A stretch of 64,000 nt of DNA from Odontocerum albicorne (taxonomy: Eukaryota > Arthropoda > Insecta > Trichoptera > Odontoceridae): positions 51,148,526-51,212,525 of the forward strand of contig OX463842.1 in NCBI GenBank assembly GCA_949825065.1. The letters run 5' to 3'. A program made the position numbers and the translations under genes. Shown here piece after piece: positions 1 through 11,787 of the stretch; position 1 is the stretch's first letter; every line of letters begins with the position of its first letter. The notes under the pieces were generated by a model that saw nothing but the letters and a program-made list of their open reading frames with translations, was not told the origin of the DNA and did no database searches.

Positions 1-535
1 AAGTAAATGAAGCAAGTTACGTGGTCCCATTAATCATTCAAATGACTATCCATCCCCACGAAATCCATAAACATGTACGTGAGCTTATACCCACGAACTC
101 CACAAAGACGGATAATCACCCGAACATTATTTTTCATATAAAATGAGATATCATCAATCAAAAGGAAAGGAAGGGATGGTGGAGAGGAACGGAAAAGAAA
201 AATCAGGAATGAAACACGTTATTTTACTGATTAGAAATTAAGAGTTTTTTCAGTCGCTTCTTAAAGCATGAGAACTGAGCGAGTCTTATATTGATTTGTA
301 ACTGATTCCAGAGTCTTACTGCATGGACAGTAAAGGACGACGTAAAAACAGATGAGCGGTGAACTGGAAAGGCCAATAGATAATTAATTGCGCCGAGCAA
401 GTTCTGTAAGCCTTGGCGATAGGTAATAACGCCCACCGTTATCAGCATATTTTTGGCAATTGAAAGCCTACTTATGTGAGCCCAACATCTAGATGCATAG
501 CGCACAATACCCAAAAATACTGCATTATAATGTAG
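1..535 (-). mobile_element. CR1/Jockey-like LINE, 3' end with ORF2 C-terminus (copy 1)
   Basis: The minus strand at 514-224 encodes about 96 residues. Its C-terminal part (SFTVHAVRLWNQL, then IRLAQ and FKKRLKKLL) matches the short conserved tail that ends CR1/Jockey-group reverse transcriptases. About 220 bases of 3' UTR follow down to the window edge, so the extreme 3' end is cut off. The element is 5' truncated near 535, as usual for target-primed insertion. Two further copies of the same UTR lie at 2262-2725 and 43724-43915. The family name is inferred from the C-terminal motif only; the polymerase core is absent. Confidence 0.65.
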
Positions 536-663
536 TTAACTCATACGGAACGGTATACGCTATACACATATGTATTTTGCCAAGCGCGCAATACTTAAAA
601 ACTATCTTATTTGGGTGATCATTCCTAGGTCACAGTCAATCGTTGGTTCAAGTCCAAGTCCAA

Positions 664-857
664 GACGACCTCCATGGCCTGGTGGTTAGACGCTTGTCTG
701 CCAATCCAGAGGTTGCGGGTTCGAACCCGCTGGAACACAGATTTAAAAAAATGCGATTCCAGTCTGGTTTTCACTTAAGGCTTATTAAAACATATTTCCG
801 GTTGATTGGAAGAGATTGCCATATGGAAATAAACTCGCCAGGTTAAATAAAATAAAA
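664..857 (+). mobile_element. tRNA-derived SINE, best-preserved copy
   Basis: The head has pol III promoter boxes like those of a tRNA gene: an A box TGGCCTGGTGG at 675-685 and a B box GGTTCGAACC at 718-727. A short body follows, then a tail (GGTTGATTGGAAGAGATTGCC and on to an AAATAAAATAAAAA end). The tail matches the 3' end of the CR1/Jockey-like LINE in this window. Other copies are at 9652, 14757, 17467, 45915, 48395, 48875, 55835, 57175 and 60310. It is a SINE rather than a tRNA gene because no acceptor stem closes and the same body recurs. Confidence 0.75.
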
Positions 858-1071
858 AGATTGTTAATTTTTCTCACACCAAGTATATTTGTTCCTGAAA
901 AGGAGATTGTTGAAGTGCGTTTAAATGACACCCCTTTAATGTCGCAGGTTTTTTGCGCGGTGGTTTAGTCTGTTTCTCGGTCTCCACTCACTGATTCGAG
1001 CCGAGCATACCGCCGACAGGTTCTGGATTGAGGCCGAGGGGTTGGCTGAAAAATACATAATTAATTTAAAA
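858..1071. other. Unassigned spacer with a short GC-richer block
   Basis: Mostly AT-rich. Bases 950-1045 are GC-richer and contain GCGCGGTGGTTTAG and GATTCGAGCC, which loosely resemble pol III A and B boxes. This may be a decayed tRNA-derived head; I could not match it to the main SINE. Confidence 0.3.
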
Positions 1072-1480
1072 ATAAAAATAAACAACTTGTCAATTAAACA
1101 TTATTTTTTTAATTTTACACATGACAAGAAATATAAAAAAAACAACAGGTAATTTAATCTGGACGCACAATTTCAATGGATCTTTGTTTGTCACTTTTCA
1201 TTTGAAACAATGACATTGTAATTTATTATAACTACTGCTTTTTGTATCTCCAATGTTAATTTTAGACAATATTTTGTATTTTTTGTCAATAATTTTAAGT
1301 ACTTGTATAACTTGTCATATGTCCATTTGTATATAAAAGACACTGTTATGTCGTTAATTAAATAAATAAATAAATTTGTCCTATCCACAGCAAATTAGGC
1401 TTTTGCCTGTATCTCACTGAGGGCATATATCTTGAAAAAATAAATCGATAATTCTTTCCGATTTTCGATTATATAAAAAA
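1072..1480 (-). repeat. Dispersed repeat family D (SINE/LINE 3'-end-like), copy 1
   Basis: Shares two blocks with 14266-14660, 25255-25765 and 59990-60150: one around the ACAACAGGTAATTTAAT string and one around TTTTGCCTGTATCTCACTGA. Complete copies end in an AAATAAATAAA-type tail, which points to a non-LTR retroelement end. This copy has about 140 bases of extra AT-rich sequence between the two blocks. No coding region is recognisable. Confidence 0.55.
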
Positions 1481-2261
1481 AAATGTAGATTATATTGTAT
1501 AACATATTTATATAAAATTCCTTGAAATATCATACAACCCCGAATTATCCATTACTACATTCTGAAAGTTTGAGTTTATAATTTACATGTCTAAATAAAA
1601 TTTAAAATATCTTTGTTTAGCATAAAAAAATAAGCTTTTAATAATAAAATATTCATTGAATATTCATCATAAAAAGTGCGTTCACATAGAGATAATTAAA
1701 AATATAATCCGTTTTTAATTATTGGTAAAGAATAAAACACCTCAATTATCTTCGTAAGCCCTTAGCAATCAAGCGCACAGTGGGAGGCTCGTTTAAAATT
1801 TCATTATAAAACTGAATTTATTTAGAAAAAAAAAAGGCTGATTTTTTTGTTCAGCAGTCTTATAAATAAATTACGTCGAAATTCAATAAAATTGGGATAT
1901 GATACAATCATACTCCCAACTTAAATTTTTAGTTCAATTGTTTTTTTTTTCTGAGCAATGAATGGACTTTAAATTTTTGTTAAATTGTTTTTTTTTTCTG
2001 AGCAATGAAACTTAATTGAGCAAACATCAAATTGCGCAGAATAAATGGATGCAGACTATTTAGCAATAAATTAATGTAATATTTTACCTTAAATTCTCGC
2101 TACACGTGTTTTTACCTCCTATCTTGAGCTTCTCTTCAGGCGCAGTTGAAAATAATTTGTTAATTATTCTAATATGGATTCCCACAAAGTAAAAATTAAA
2201 ATCTTTGATAAATCAAAGGATGAAGACTATTTTCATGTGAACTAAAACAAAAGAATATCTA
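1481..2261. repeat. AT-rich spacer with one ~50-bp tandem duplication
   Basis: No gene seen. At about 1920-2008 the block TTTTTCTGAGCAATGAA with its upstream TTAAATTTTT flank occurs twice in tandem. The rest is low-complexity A/T sequence. Confidence 0.4.
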
Positions 2262-2725
2262 CTTATTTGTTTATTTAACACTTTTATTGCCAATACTATT
2301 ATTACCAGGTGGAAATCTCTTCCAACGAACCTGACAAAAGTAAATGAAGCAAGTTACATGGTTGCATAAATCATTCAAATGACTATCCATCCCCACGAAA
2401 TTCATAAACACATACGTGAGCATATGCCCACGAACCCCACAAAGACGGACAATCACCAGTACATTCCTTTTCATATAAAGTGAGATATCATCAATCAAAG
2501 GAAAAGGAAGGAATGGTGGAGAGGAAAGGAAAAATCGAGAATGAAACACTTTATTTTACTAACTAGAAATTAAGAGTTTTTTTCAGTCGCTTCTTAAAGC
2601 ATGCCAAGGACGGAGTGAGTCTTATATTGGTTTGTAACTGATTCCAGAATCTCACTGCATTAACAGTAAAGGACGTAAAAAAGAGGAGCGGTGAACTGGA
2701 AAGGCCAATAAACAATACTGTTTTC
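2262..2725 (-). mobile_element. CR1/Jockey-like LINE, 3' end (copy 2)
   Basis: Nearly collinear with 1-400 over the 3' UTR (ACTATCCATCCCCACGAAAT and following). It also covers the last codons of ORF2, here broken by small indels. It extends a little beyond copy 1 at the 3' side and shows the degenerate SINE-like tail CCAGGTGGAAATCTCTTCCAACG at 2306-2328. It is non-coding now. Confidence 0.65.
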
Positions 2726-2739
2726 AAACAAAATTTGTG

Positions 2740-3835
2740 CATGGTTCAATAATGTATAATTTTCAATGTTTTAATATATATTTTTAATTGACAATTATTG
2801 TTTACAAATGAAAAGAGATATGTATAAAAAAAGTTTAGGAACAATTTATTTCAAAATTTTGTAAACGTCAAAAAAATTCTAGCAAACGGCTGATTTCGAA
2901 ACATTTAACATGTATTAAGTTAGAAGCAAAAAATATACGGTATTAAAAAAAAACCAAACACGTGTAAAAAAACATTTTAAATTAAAGCACTATAATAAAA
3001 AATACACGTTATTTTCCTTTGGGTGTTAATCTACACACACTTTCGATGAAACGTGACATTTTTTATATTTACCCTTTTTGATAAATCCTATACGATACTG
3101 TAAACGACTTAGGATCGATTTAGGTGACACTTGATTTATCTAGATAAATAATTAAATTTAAGTCGAGACTTTTTATCAAATATCTTTTTCAGTTGTAATG
3201 TAACATTAATTGTTGGAAATTCCTACTTAAGGGTTTTCATGGTTGGTTTAACTGTTTCGCGATTCTATAAGCTTATATGTACCTAACAAATATAGGGGTG
3301 CAAGGAATCCCCCTCTGTTCTACATACCAACTTACAGGACGAATATCACGGCTAAATACTCAGTCACGCGTGGTATAGAGATATTGAACCTATTGAATGA
3401 CACTGTTGATATTGTATATTCTCGGTACCGCCTAGTAGTATGAGAAGATTCCTGGCTAATATTCTTCCTAACGAATAAGCTAACGCTAGAAGCAGCCCCT
3501 TTTTGTGTAACAGGAGAAACCCGTGCAAAGTGGATAAAAAAATAGATCCTGCGATACTATTTTTGTTTCGTTTTTATGTCACATTTGTCATCTCTTTTAA
3601 TATTTTGAGTTCAGTAGGATTTTCAAATACACTTTGAACTATTTTATAATTCAGAGAGCAGAATACATTAAACAGTTGGATTTTAACATGAATAATTTGG
3701 TTTTCATATCGACGAACTGTGTAAGTATTAGGGTAAATAACGTGAGTCTCTAAACCATTTATAAGGGAGATATTATCCGATCCCTCTACAGTGAGTTGGC
3801 ACATCGTAAGTTAAAATGTGGTTCCTTGGTGTGGA
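2740..3835. other. Unassigned AT-rich spacer
   Basis: No reading frame with a recognisable motif. The longest open stretch (3574-3804, minus, 76 codons) shows no domain and AT-driven codon use, so I do not call it. Bases 3290-3540 are slightly GC-richer but unassigned. Confidence 0.4.
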
Positions 3836-3839
3836 GCCC

Positions 3840-4262
3840 ACGGGGGATTTGTTACTCTCAAATGGTGGAGAAAATTCAAAAGAAATTTTTGAGATATCTC
3901 TACTTGTGTGAGTGCAGTTTCTACCTATGACTATATCTCTTTAATATTTCTAAGAGGTTCACAGATAACTGTTTAGTGCGCTGCTACGTGTGAAATCCGT
4001 GGAAGATTCGTTACTCTCAAACGGTAGAGAAAGGCCAAAATAAATTGTAGAGATATCTCTACTTATGTGAGTACGGTTTCTATCCATGTCTCTACCTAAC
4101 AAGGTTTCTTCCAAGTATATTGGAATACTACCTTCTCAGCGCGAGGAGGGTGGTGAGGATTTTTCTTATATCTTAAAGTTGCTGACGGAAGCAAAATATA
4201 AATTAAATATGGTTTTATGAGTATGTTCCTAACAACTATTCGAGGTACAGAAATATTATCTT
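3840..4262 (+). pseudogene. Decayed Jockey-type ORF2 C-terminus
   Basis: Translating around stops gives two versions of the block that follows the polymerase in Jockey elements: RKFLRYLYLCE-like residues near 3870, and again a better stretch near 4030-4250 (KL-RYLYLCEYGFYPCLYLTRFL, then RRVVRIF, then YVPNNYSR). It parallels the better-preserved fragment at 28229-28882 (KYLLYLYISEFG, LYPTQFLLGMLGY, VPNNYTR). Several stops and a partial internal duplication show it is dead. The MITE at 4263 abuts or cuts its 3' side. Confidence 0.5.
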
Positions 4263-4885
4263 TTAACCCTTCCTTCCCTGTGATGCGTAACTAGTACGCA
4301 TTGCTTCTAAAAACTTTAATATCTCTATAAATATTATAAACACTGGGTTCAGATTTTAGATATTCCTCCGTAATACATTTACGCATTGAATGAAAAAATA
4401 ATATTAATAATGATTAGCACTTATCGGCCACATCAGAGATATTTTGTGAAAATCGGGAATAAATTCATAAATACAATCAAACGATTGCCAGTGTGTGATG
4501 TAGGCATATTCATGCTAAAAAACTGCTTTAAGTGAGGAAGCAACGCTATTCTCGTCTCTATCTCACACTACTTCAGTATATGGGAACGCAAGAAATAGAA
4601 TCTCAGTTCGCTCGCTTTTCTCGCTTCAGTAGCTCTCGGTCATCCATTTGGGGCAGTCTCTTCGCCCGTTTTGTGAACATCGGGTGATGTTTTTTTCATG
4701 TTTTCAGCAATCGAATTTCAATTTTTATCACTTTTGACTTCAAATTTAATAAATTTAAGCGATTGGCTATGAATCTTCTTATTTTTCCGATTTTAAATCG
4801 CTCAGTTTTATATATGTATTGATGTGTATTGAATACACAGCACCGGAACGCACGGAGTTTTTTAGCACAGGGAGGGGAAAGTTAA
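4263..4885 (+). mobile_element. piggyBac-type MITE, subfamily 1 (copy 1)
   Basis: Starts TTAACCCTTCCTTCCCTGTG and ends CACAGGGAGGGGAAAGTTAA, so it has ~20-bp inverted termini flanked by TTAA, the duplicated target of the piggyBac superfamily. It is 623 bp with no transposase, hence non-autonomous. Related copies are at 6601, 13026, 29768, 47165 and a fragment at 45215. Confidence 0.75.
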
Positions 4886-6600
4886 GCCTGACAATAAGTA
4901 AAAATGATTTTTACAGACTATCTTTATTGAATGGGGTTTCGGATATTGACAACTTCAACATTTCAGAAAATGTTATTAAATATATAATATTTTACCGTTC
5001 TAAGTAATGGAGGTTAATTATTTCAGCTAAAAAAATATTCTTTGTAAATTAATTTTTATATTTTAAACAATATATAATTCCCTAAAAGCTTTGTATGTTA
5101 TGTTATTATGTTTAACTTGTACATTTAAACTTCATAAAATAAATAAATATTAAATTTATTTTATAAACTGAATATGACTGGGATTTTTCTTTCCATTTAA
5201 ATTTCTAAATATCCCTCCGTGCACTGACAAAGGGGTGGGCCAAGGGGTGGGTCCTGCATTGTGAGTCCTGAATAATTTATCATTGGCATGTTATCAAAAG
5301 GAGATTACTGTTCAATTGGTATTCCGCGACAATGCCATCCGCACCGCTCGATCCGGATGGATATCGCAAATGAATAATCAATATCGAGACCATCCTAAGA
5401 AAAGGTCCAAATATCTTCACTTATCCATTCCTCGCAAAAATATCAATCTTATCCCCTTTGCAGATTTTTTTTCCATTCTTGACAATTCTTCAGTTAGAAA
5501 CGCTGTCGATATCGAAAGAAATAATGTTCCCGCTCGTAGAGATTAACTCAGAGCTACTGAGTGGCAGTTTTCTGTAACAAACTGTCCGTGTTTTGAAATT
5601 TGAATTTTGCTCCGGATTAGATTGGAACTCATTATTCAGATCACAATTGAATCAGCTTTTAATCTTCCTACCATGAAACATTACAAAAAGGAGAGATTTT
5701 TTAACTGAAAGTAAACTCAAACTAAAAAGCAAAAATATCTTAAAAAATCAGTCAAATATTATTTGGTAGACATCACTAATATAACATATCATAATATAAA
5801 TAGGCCAAAGCCCGTACAACGGTTGTCGTCAAAGAAAGAATACGAGAATTGAATTTTATATACAAGAGAGCGAGAGAGGAATACTTCGAAATTTGAATCT
5901 CATTGGGTCCGTAAAAGGGGACGATGCCAATTTATTTTGAATTGTAATTCATTAAATAATGTATTTATTTCCTATTATATTGAACCTTATAATTACTTGT
6001 GTTTATTTATCTTATGCTCTTATTTTTAATGCAGACATTTACGAGTATATGTGGCTTTTTCACAATGTCGGAAACGTGAAAACATACAAGTCAATATATC
6101 TGAAACAAGTCTTCAAGGAAAACTTTATCAACGATTTAAATTGAACAACAGTAATGTTTATACAGAAAAGATTTTTGAGAATTAAATAATTCATCAATCA
6201 AGATGTACCTTTTTTTATTTTAAACTTTAAACATTAATGAACCCTAAAACTTTAAGCTGATCTTGCTTCATTCGGTATTTCAAAAATGTATAATGTGTTT
6301 TACTTCCGTGAATATTTCACGGGCTGCAACTAGTTAAAGTAAATGTTATTTAGTTCAGGAAACTCCTTCTCAGGTATTTCTTTAACTTTTATTTCATTTT
6401 AACTATACGGTTAATCTATTTAAATTTATTTATAAGGTTTGTTTTTTATAAATTAATAAATTCTATATTTTTATTGATAAAATTTTATTATTTTTTTTAT
6501 TTTGTGTATAGAATACCGATGCAAAAAAAACAAATTGTCTGAATCGTGTTAATTTTTTGAGGTTGTTAGTATTTTGTTTAGTAAGTGTTGTCATAGTTTT
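4886..6600. other. Unassigned region with one open frame of unknown nature
   Basis: An 87-codon plus-strand frame (5283-5546) lies in slightly GC-richer sequence. It has no motif I recognise, no signal peptide and no clear splice sites. It may be transposon debris. The rest, including 5560-6600, is AT-rich and featureless. Confidence 0.35.
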
Positions 6601-7238
6601 TTAACCCTTCCTTCCCTGTGATGTGTAACTAGTACACATTGCTTCTAAAAACTTTAATATATCTATAAATAAAATAAATACTGGGTTTAGATTTTAGGTA
6701 TTTCTCCGTAATACATAAACGCATTGAATGAAAAAATAATAATTATTAGCGATAGCACTAATCGACATCAATCGATAGCACTAATCGACATCAGAGATAT
6801 TTTGTGAAAATCGGGAATAAATTCACCAATACTATCAAACGTGCGCCAATATGTGACGTAGGTATATTCATTCTAAAAAACCGCTATGGGTGAGGAAGCG
6901 ACGCTATACAGATCTCACTCTCACTCTACTTCGGTATATGGGAACGCAAGAAATATAATCTCAGTTCACTCGCTTCTCTCGCTTCATTAGCTCTCGGGCA
7001 TCAATTTTAGATGGCCTCTTGGCCCGCTTTGTGAACGTAGGCCGATGTTTTTTTCATGTTTCTAGCAATTAAATTTCAATTATTCTATTATCACTTTTGT
7101 CTTCAAATTTGTTTAATTTAAGCGTTGGACTATGAATATTCTTATTTTTCCGATTTTAAATCGCTCATTTTTACATGTGTATTGAATACACAGCACCAGA
7201 ATGGGCGGATTTTTTTAGCACAGGAAGAGAGAGGTTAA
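6601..7238 (+). mobile_element. piggyBac-type MITE, subfamily 1 (copy 2)
   Basis: TTAACCCTTCCTTCCCTGTG at the left and a decayed inverted terminus with TTAA at 7235-7238. 638 bp, same internal order as the copy at 4263. It carries a private tandem duplication of about 24 bp (CGATAGCACTAATCGACATCA) near 6755-6800. Confidence 0.75.
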
Positions 7239-7489
7239 AGTGCATTTAAATATCTTATATAATTTCAATCGTACAATACATAAATTTCCTTCCAAAATAA
7301 CACGAACCATCGTTGAAAAACTTCCTTTAAAGTCAATAAAGATCGATTATTTTTTAGTTATTGTACAAAATACGTTATTTTGATTATGACATGGTCAATT
7401 TATATTTAACAAATCAAATGTTGAGTTTTTGGGAAAATAAACTGCTGTTGTATTAATATTCTGGTGTTGTGTGTCATCACTTCCAAAAA

Positions 7490-7745
7490 AATGTCTTATT
7501 TGCCGAGCTGAAAAATGGTAGCATACGACACGGTGGTCACCGCAAGATATATAAGGAAGTATTGCATGAGACGCTTAAAAAAATTAATGCTCAGCACAAC
7601 TGGGAGCAAATAACAGCATATATATTCAGTCAAATTACGTGAAACCGTTGCTAGTTATAATGGTTCTAGTAGAGAAAGAAGACGCAGATAAGCTGCAGAT
7701 ACTGAAGCTACTTATCATGTTTGCAACATGATATACCTATCACTA
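7490..7745 (+). pseudogene. Decayed non-LTR retrotransposon C-terminus
   Basis: From 7493 an open frame of 50 codons reads VLFAELKNGS, RHGGHRKIYKEVLHETLKKIN, then HNWEQ. This is the pattern of the C-terminal basic region found after many LINE reverse transcriptases (GGxxKRYKDxLKxxLK...WEx). After a stop at 7640 the +1 frame continues (VASYNGSSRERRRR). It belongs to a different family from the RTE copy just downstream. Dead by frameshift and stop. Confidence 0.45.
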
Positions 7746-7865
7746 TTTTAGCTTACATAGTCATCTCTGGTGGCACCAGTATCAGGTACTCTGATTATAT
7801 TCTTTGTATTGTGCATTATATTATACTTGTCACGAGTTTTGGGAATGCATTAATTTAGAACTAAT

Positions 7866-8787
7866 TTCCTGTAAATGTGGGGGTACATCAAGGATCGGCA
7901 CTCAGTCCGCTACTGTTCATCTTAGTCATGGACTATTTAACTAACCAGGAAATGAACAGTCTCCTAAAAATCCTACTATTTGCAGACGATATCGTATTAA
8001 TAAGTGAAAAACATGAAGACCTGCAAAATAGTCTGGAAAGGTGGAGAAGAATCTTAGAGGACAATGGATTGAGACTGAGCATAAAGAAAACAGAGTATCT
8101 GTACCTACCATTCGAGAACACAAATGCTGTAACTCCCGTAATGCAAATGGATGGAGAAACATTACCAAATTGTGACTCCTTTAAGTATCTTGGGTCACTC
8201 ATCCATAGCGATGGAGGATGTGCAGCAGATATAACACATATAATTAGTGTGGGATGGATGAAGTTTAGATCAATGACGGGAGTTCTATGTGATCCGAAAA
8301 TGCCAGTAAAGTTAAAAGGAAAGGTATACCAAACGATTGTCAGACCCGCACTCCTCTATGACTCCGAATGCTGGACGATGTATAACTCTTACTCTAGGCA
8401 ACTAGAAACTGCTGAAATACGCATGCTAAGATGGTCAGCTGGTGTGTCCCTAAAAGACAAAATAAGAAGCTCACGCATTCGTGGAAGCCTAGGTGTTACA
8501 GACATCAACAGCAAGATGGAGGAGAGGCGATTGAGATGGTATGGGCACGTTGGACGCAGAGCACCCGATCACATTGTGAACTAGGCAATCTCCATGGATC
8601 TTCCTCGAATAACAACCAGAGAAAGACCAAAGAATTCGTGGGTGGTGCAAAAAGATAACCTGATGCAGAGGCACGGCCTGGGGGACGTAGTCCGGGACAG
8701 AAGAGCATTCAACCTGAGGACGAGGAGAGCTGACCCCAACAGTCTTCGCCGACAGTGAGTTGGGACGGAGCCAGGGATAAGAAGAAG
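7866..8787 (+). mobile_element. RTE-type LINE family A, 5'-truncated (copy 1)
   Basis: Encodes the C-terminal half of an RTE-clade reverse transcriptase. It has the GVHQGSALSPLLF block (motif 4), the catalytic LLFADDIVL block around residue 35, then the thumb and the C-terminal RLRWYGHV region. The frame runs 7877-8758 with a single in-frame TAG at 8582-8584 where the copy at 34644 has CAG. The insert is flanked by a near-perfect target duplication, ATTAATTTAGAACTAAT at 7849-7865 and a one-mismatch, one-insertion version at 8788-8805. The 3' end is GGATAAGAAGAAG without poly(A). The 5' two thirds, including the endonuclease, are missing. Confidence 0.85.
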
Positions 8788-8805
8788 ATTAATTTAGGAC
8801 TTAAT

Positions 8806-9651
8806 ATTTTAATACTTACCAATAAAATGTACCTATAAAATACTTACCAATAAAATGGACTTTATATTTTAATACAACTTACAAAGAATATTCTTTCTTA
8901 CATATAACATATCATACACATGGCATTATAGATATATTTATTTATCATTTATTTCCAACCTAGTGTTACACTTTTAATTACATATAAGGGAACAGATTTG
9001 CAGTTAGTAAGTACTTTGGGTGTAAAATGCTGCAACTCTATCTCCGCAGATGGAGTTGCAGCCCTTTACGCCCAGTAGTTCTTAAATCCCCTATTAGTGA
9101 ATTGACGAGACCCTGACAACCGAGTATCGGCGACATACGAGTATTAATAGATGTAAATCAACATCTTTTGACATATAACGATAATATAATAACTCCTTCC
9201 ATGGCAGCACAAACTCTGTGGATGGCCCTATTGTCTGAGTCCTTATGGGACAAAGGATAACCATCGCAGAATTGTACTCGAGCTGGATCAGGAGCGTGAC
9301 TAGTCCAACTTTATTATGCGCTGTCAGTATGAAGCACTCAAATTGATTCTTCTTATTTTCTTCTCAAGTTTCTCTCTCACAGTAAACAGGTTTCTTATCC
9401 TTGATACTGCATCAGAAATAGCCTGAGGGATCTCCTCCAAGAATTTCAGGAGTGAATGAATATATTGGACACGTATAACGAGATGTATGGATGTGATATG
9501 TAGAATAAACAAGAAAACACGTTTAACGAGATGGACTCTATCTACCTTTCAACGTATTAGAAACAGGAGAACATGTTTTGCATGCTATATGGGTGTGGAC
9601 GAGGCTAGAGTTGTATTGTATAGTATAACACTTTTGTTGTGTACAGTACAA
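8806..9651. other. Unassigned spacer
   Basis: AT-rich with no recognisable gene. Bases 9020-9075 contain a short inverted pair (GCTGCAACTCTATCTCCGCA against GATGGAGTTGCAG) able to form a hairpin. Confidence 0.35.
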
Positions 9652-9835
9652 CCTGGTGGGCTTATTACCATGTGACAATCTTTTCCAACCAACCAGAAAT
9701 ATGTCTTAGTGACCTGAAGTAAAAATCAGGCTTTAATATTTTTTTTAATCTAGGTTAAAGCGGGATATGAACCCAAAACTTCTGGATCGGGAGATAGGTG
9801 TCTTACCAACTAAGCCTGGAAAAGCGTGGAGATCT
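9652..9835 (-). mobile_element. tRNA-derived SINE (decayed copy)
   Basis: The tail at the left (CCTGGTGGGCTTATTACCATG, then TCCAACCAACCAGAAATATG) and the tRNA-like head at the right (GGATATGAACCC for the B box, TACCAACTAAGCCTGG for the A box) match the SINE at 664 in reverse orientation. Confidence 0.6.
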
Positions 9836-11787
9836 ATTCTCTGTGGCTTCTATCAAGCAAACATGTTCGGTGGTATGTATGTTATAACAGCCTCATAATT
9901 TGGTAAATCGCAGTTTCCTGACCACAACGATCACTTCAAGAGCGCTTTCTTATGAGCTTAACCTTTTAAAGGGGTAGTGTGATGGTATGTATTCTTAATA
10001 TAATTAAAATTTCGATTTTATGGTTCAATTAAAACTATAATAACATTAAAAAAATAGACTTTGAGAAAAATAAGTTCACTTAATCACGAAAAGAAAACGC
10101 TTTTGTATAAAAAGCAACGTTTTTGAAAAAGTAATCAAGAAAGACTAAAAAATATATTATTTTATTCAATGCCTTTTCTAACGCTAAAAAAAACTATTTT
10201 CAGGCCGAAAAATTGAGTTTCATCAACAATCGTTATTTCTAACAATGATCCAATTTAAAATACAGAAAAAATTCGTTTATTTAGTAAAAGTGGATTATTT
10301 ATTCAAAAGGAATGAGTTCTTGGAAAAGAAAAATTGGAAAATGGGGCGGCTTAAATCTACTAAAACTTTAATATTACCAACGCAGGGGAAGCTCACTAAA
10401 TCTGTATTAAAATGTAAACAACAACCTCTTCGTCATAGACAATTTGATTTTAAATAAACCTAATTAGTATAGATAAAAAAATTACTTTATCTAAAATAAA
10501 CGTAGTAAACTTAAGTCATGAAAACAGTTAAGAGGGTGTTTAAATGGATAAAATTGTTGGAAAATTTAACTAATTATTTGATACAATTAAAGAACGATCC
10601 ATCTTCGAGAAATTTTATTAACTTTGTACCGAGTCAAAAAGTTTTCGAGTGATTGATATTGAAACTAGGCAATAAATCGTTGAAATCCCTTTGTAGATGA
10701 AAACGGAATTGCGCCAAGGATACCAATTATCAGAGTTAACAAATTTGATCTAAAAACAAAATATTTTGTTCATTTAATAAGAGCGGACATTTAATGGATC
10801 ATTAAAAAGACAGATCTCAATTAAGATTAAATTTGAACCCGAGGTAAACTCATTGCTGATTGCTTTCCCGGAACAATTAGAGGGCAAACATCGAGTAGCC
10901 TTCGATTGGAAATAATTTTAAATATGAATATAATATTACTGTTCGTAAACCAATTTCAATGTTCAAAAATAAAAACTATCATGATCATCACTTAATTCTT
11001 GTAGGTGATTTCACATGCCTGATGATACTGATCTCATATTATAAAATGATAATTTATGAAGCGCCGATTAAGCAGACTTTTCTCAAGGATAGTCAAATTC
11101 TGGATTTGAACACACTTTTATCGACAAATTAAAAAGAAAAGGATTCAGGCAGAAAAATGGTGTATGCATATAACAATAGTAAACATGAGTCAACGATAAA
11201 AGATTATAACTCAAATATTTTTATTTATGTATTTAATAGTTTTCTGCAAATACTTCTATATCTGGCAAATGTATTGCTTTAAAGCAATTTCTTGTATTCA
11301 GCCAGTGCTTTTGTTTCATAATTGGTGTCTTTAATTGTACTTTTAATATTTTCGTTAACTCGAATTAGTGTGTTTACTCTCTGGGATCGTTTCCTGAAAG
11401 GGAAGAAGATATACATGGCGTGATAAAAACCAACATTTTTTATTTTAATTTTGAGGGCTGTTTGTTTTTGATTGAACTCATATTTTTTCCACGTTGGCGA
11501 TACTGTCTGTGATGTATATTTAAATTTTTGGCCACATTAGAGAGGCAGTTTATGTTTGACAAGCAAATATTTATTAGACATTTTGACACGTTTGCGATTT
11601 TTTTATTTTCAAATTGTTTTTTTTTATATATTTTACGCTATTTGCGTGAGGTAATCCGAACAAAACGAACAGAATTGTGAACAAACAACTTCTGGATTTT
11701 TCCCCACGATAATACGCCGACTCACACTTCACTACTGATTCGTAACAGAACGAGAACACACTTTTATCGACAAATTAAAAAGAAAAT
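9836..11787. other. Unassigned AT-rich region with a 33-bp direct repeat
   Basis: No gene recognised. A block beginning GAACACACTTTTATCGACAA and continuing about 13 bases occurs at ~11106-11139 and again at ~11754-11787, about 650 bp apart, the second just before the RTE fragment at 11788. Confidence 0.4.

Noticed and set aside
675..740. A genuine tRNA gene
   Set aside because: A and B boxes are good, but the acceptor arms do not pair and the same body and tail recur in other copies, so it is a SINE head.
5283..5546. 87-codon open frame as a gene
   Set aside because: No recognisable domain, no splice or promoter context, single exon in repeat-rich DNA.
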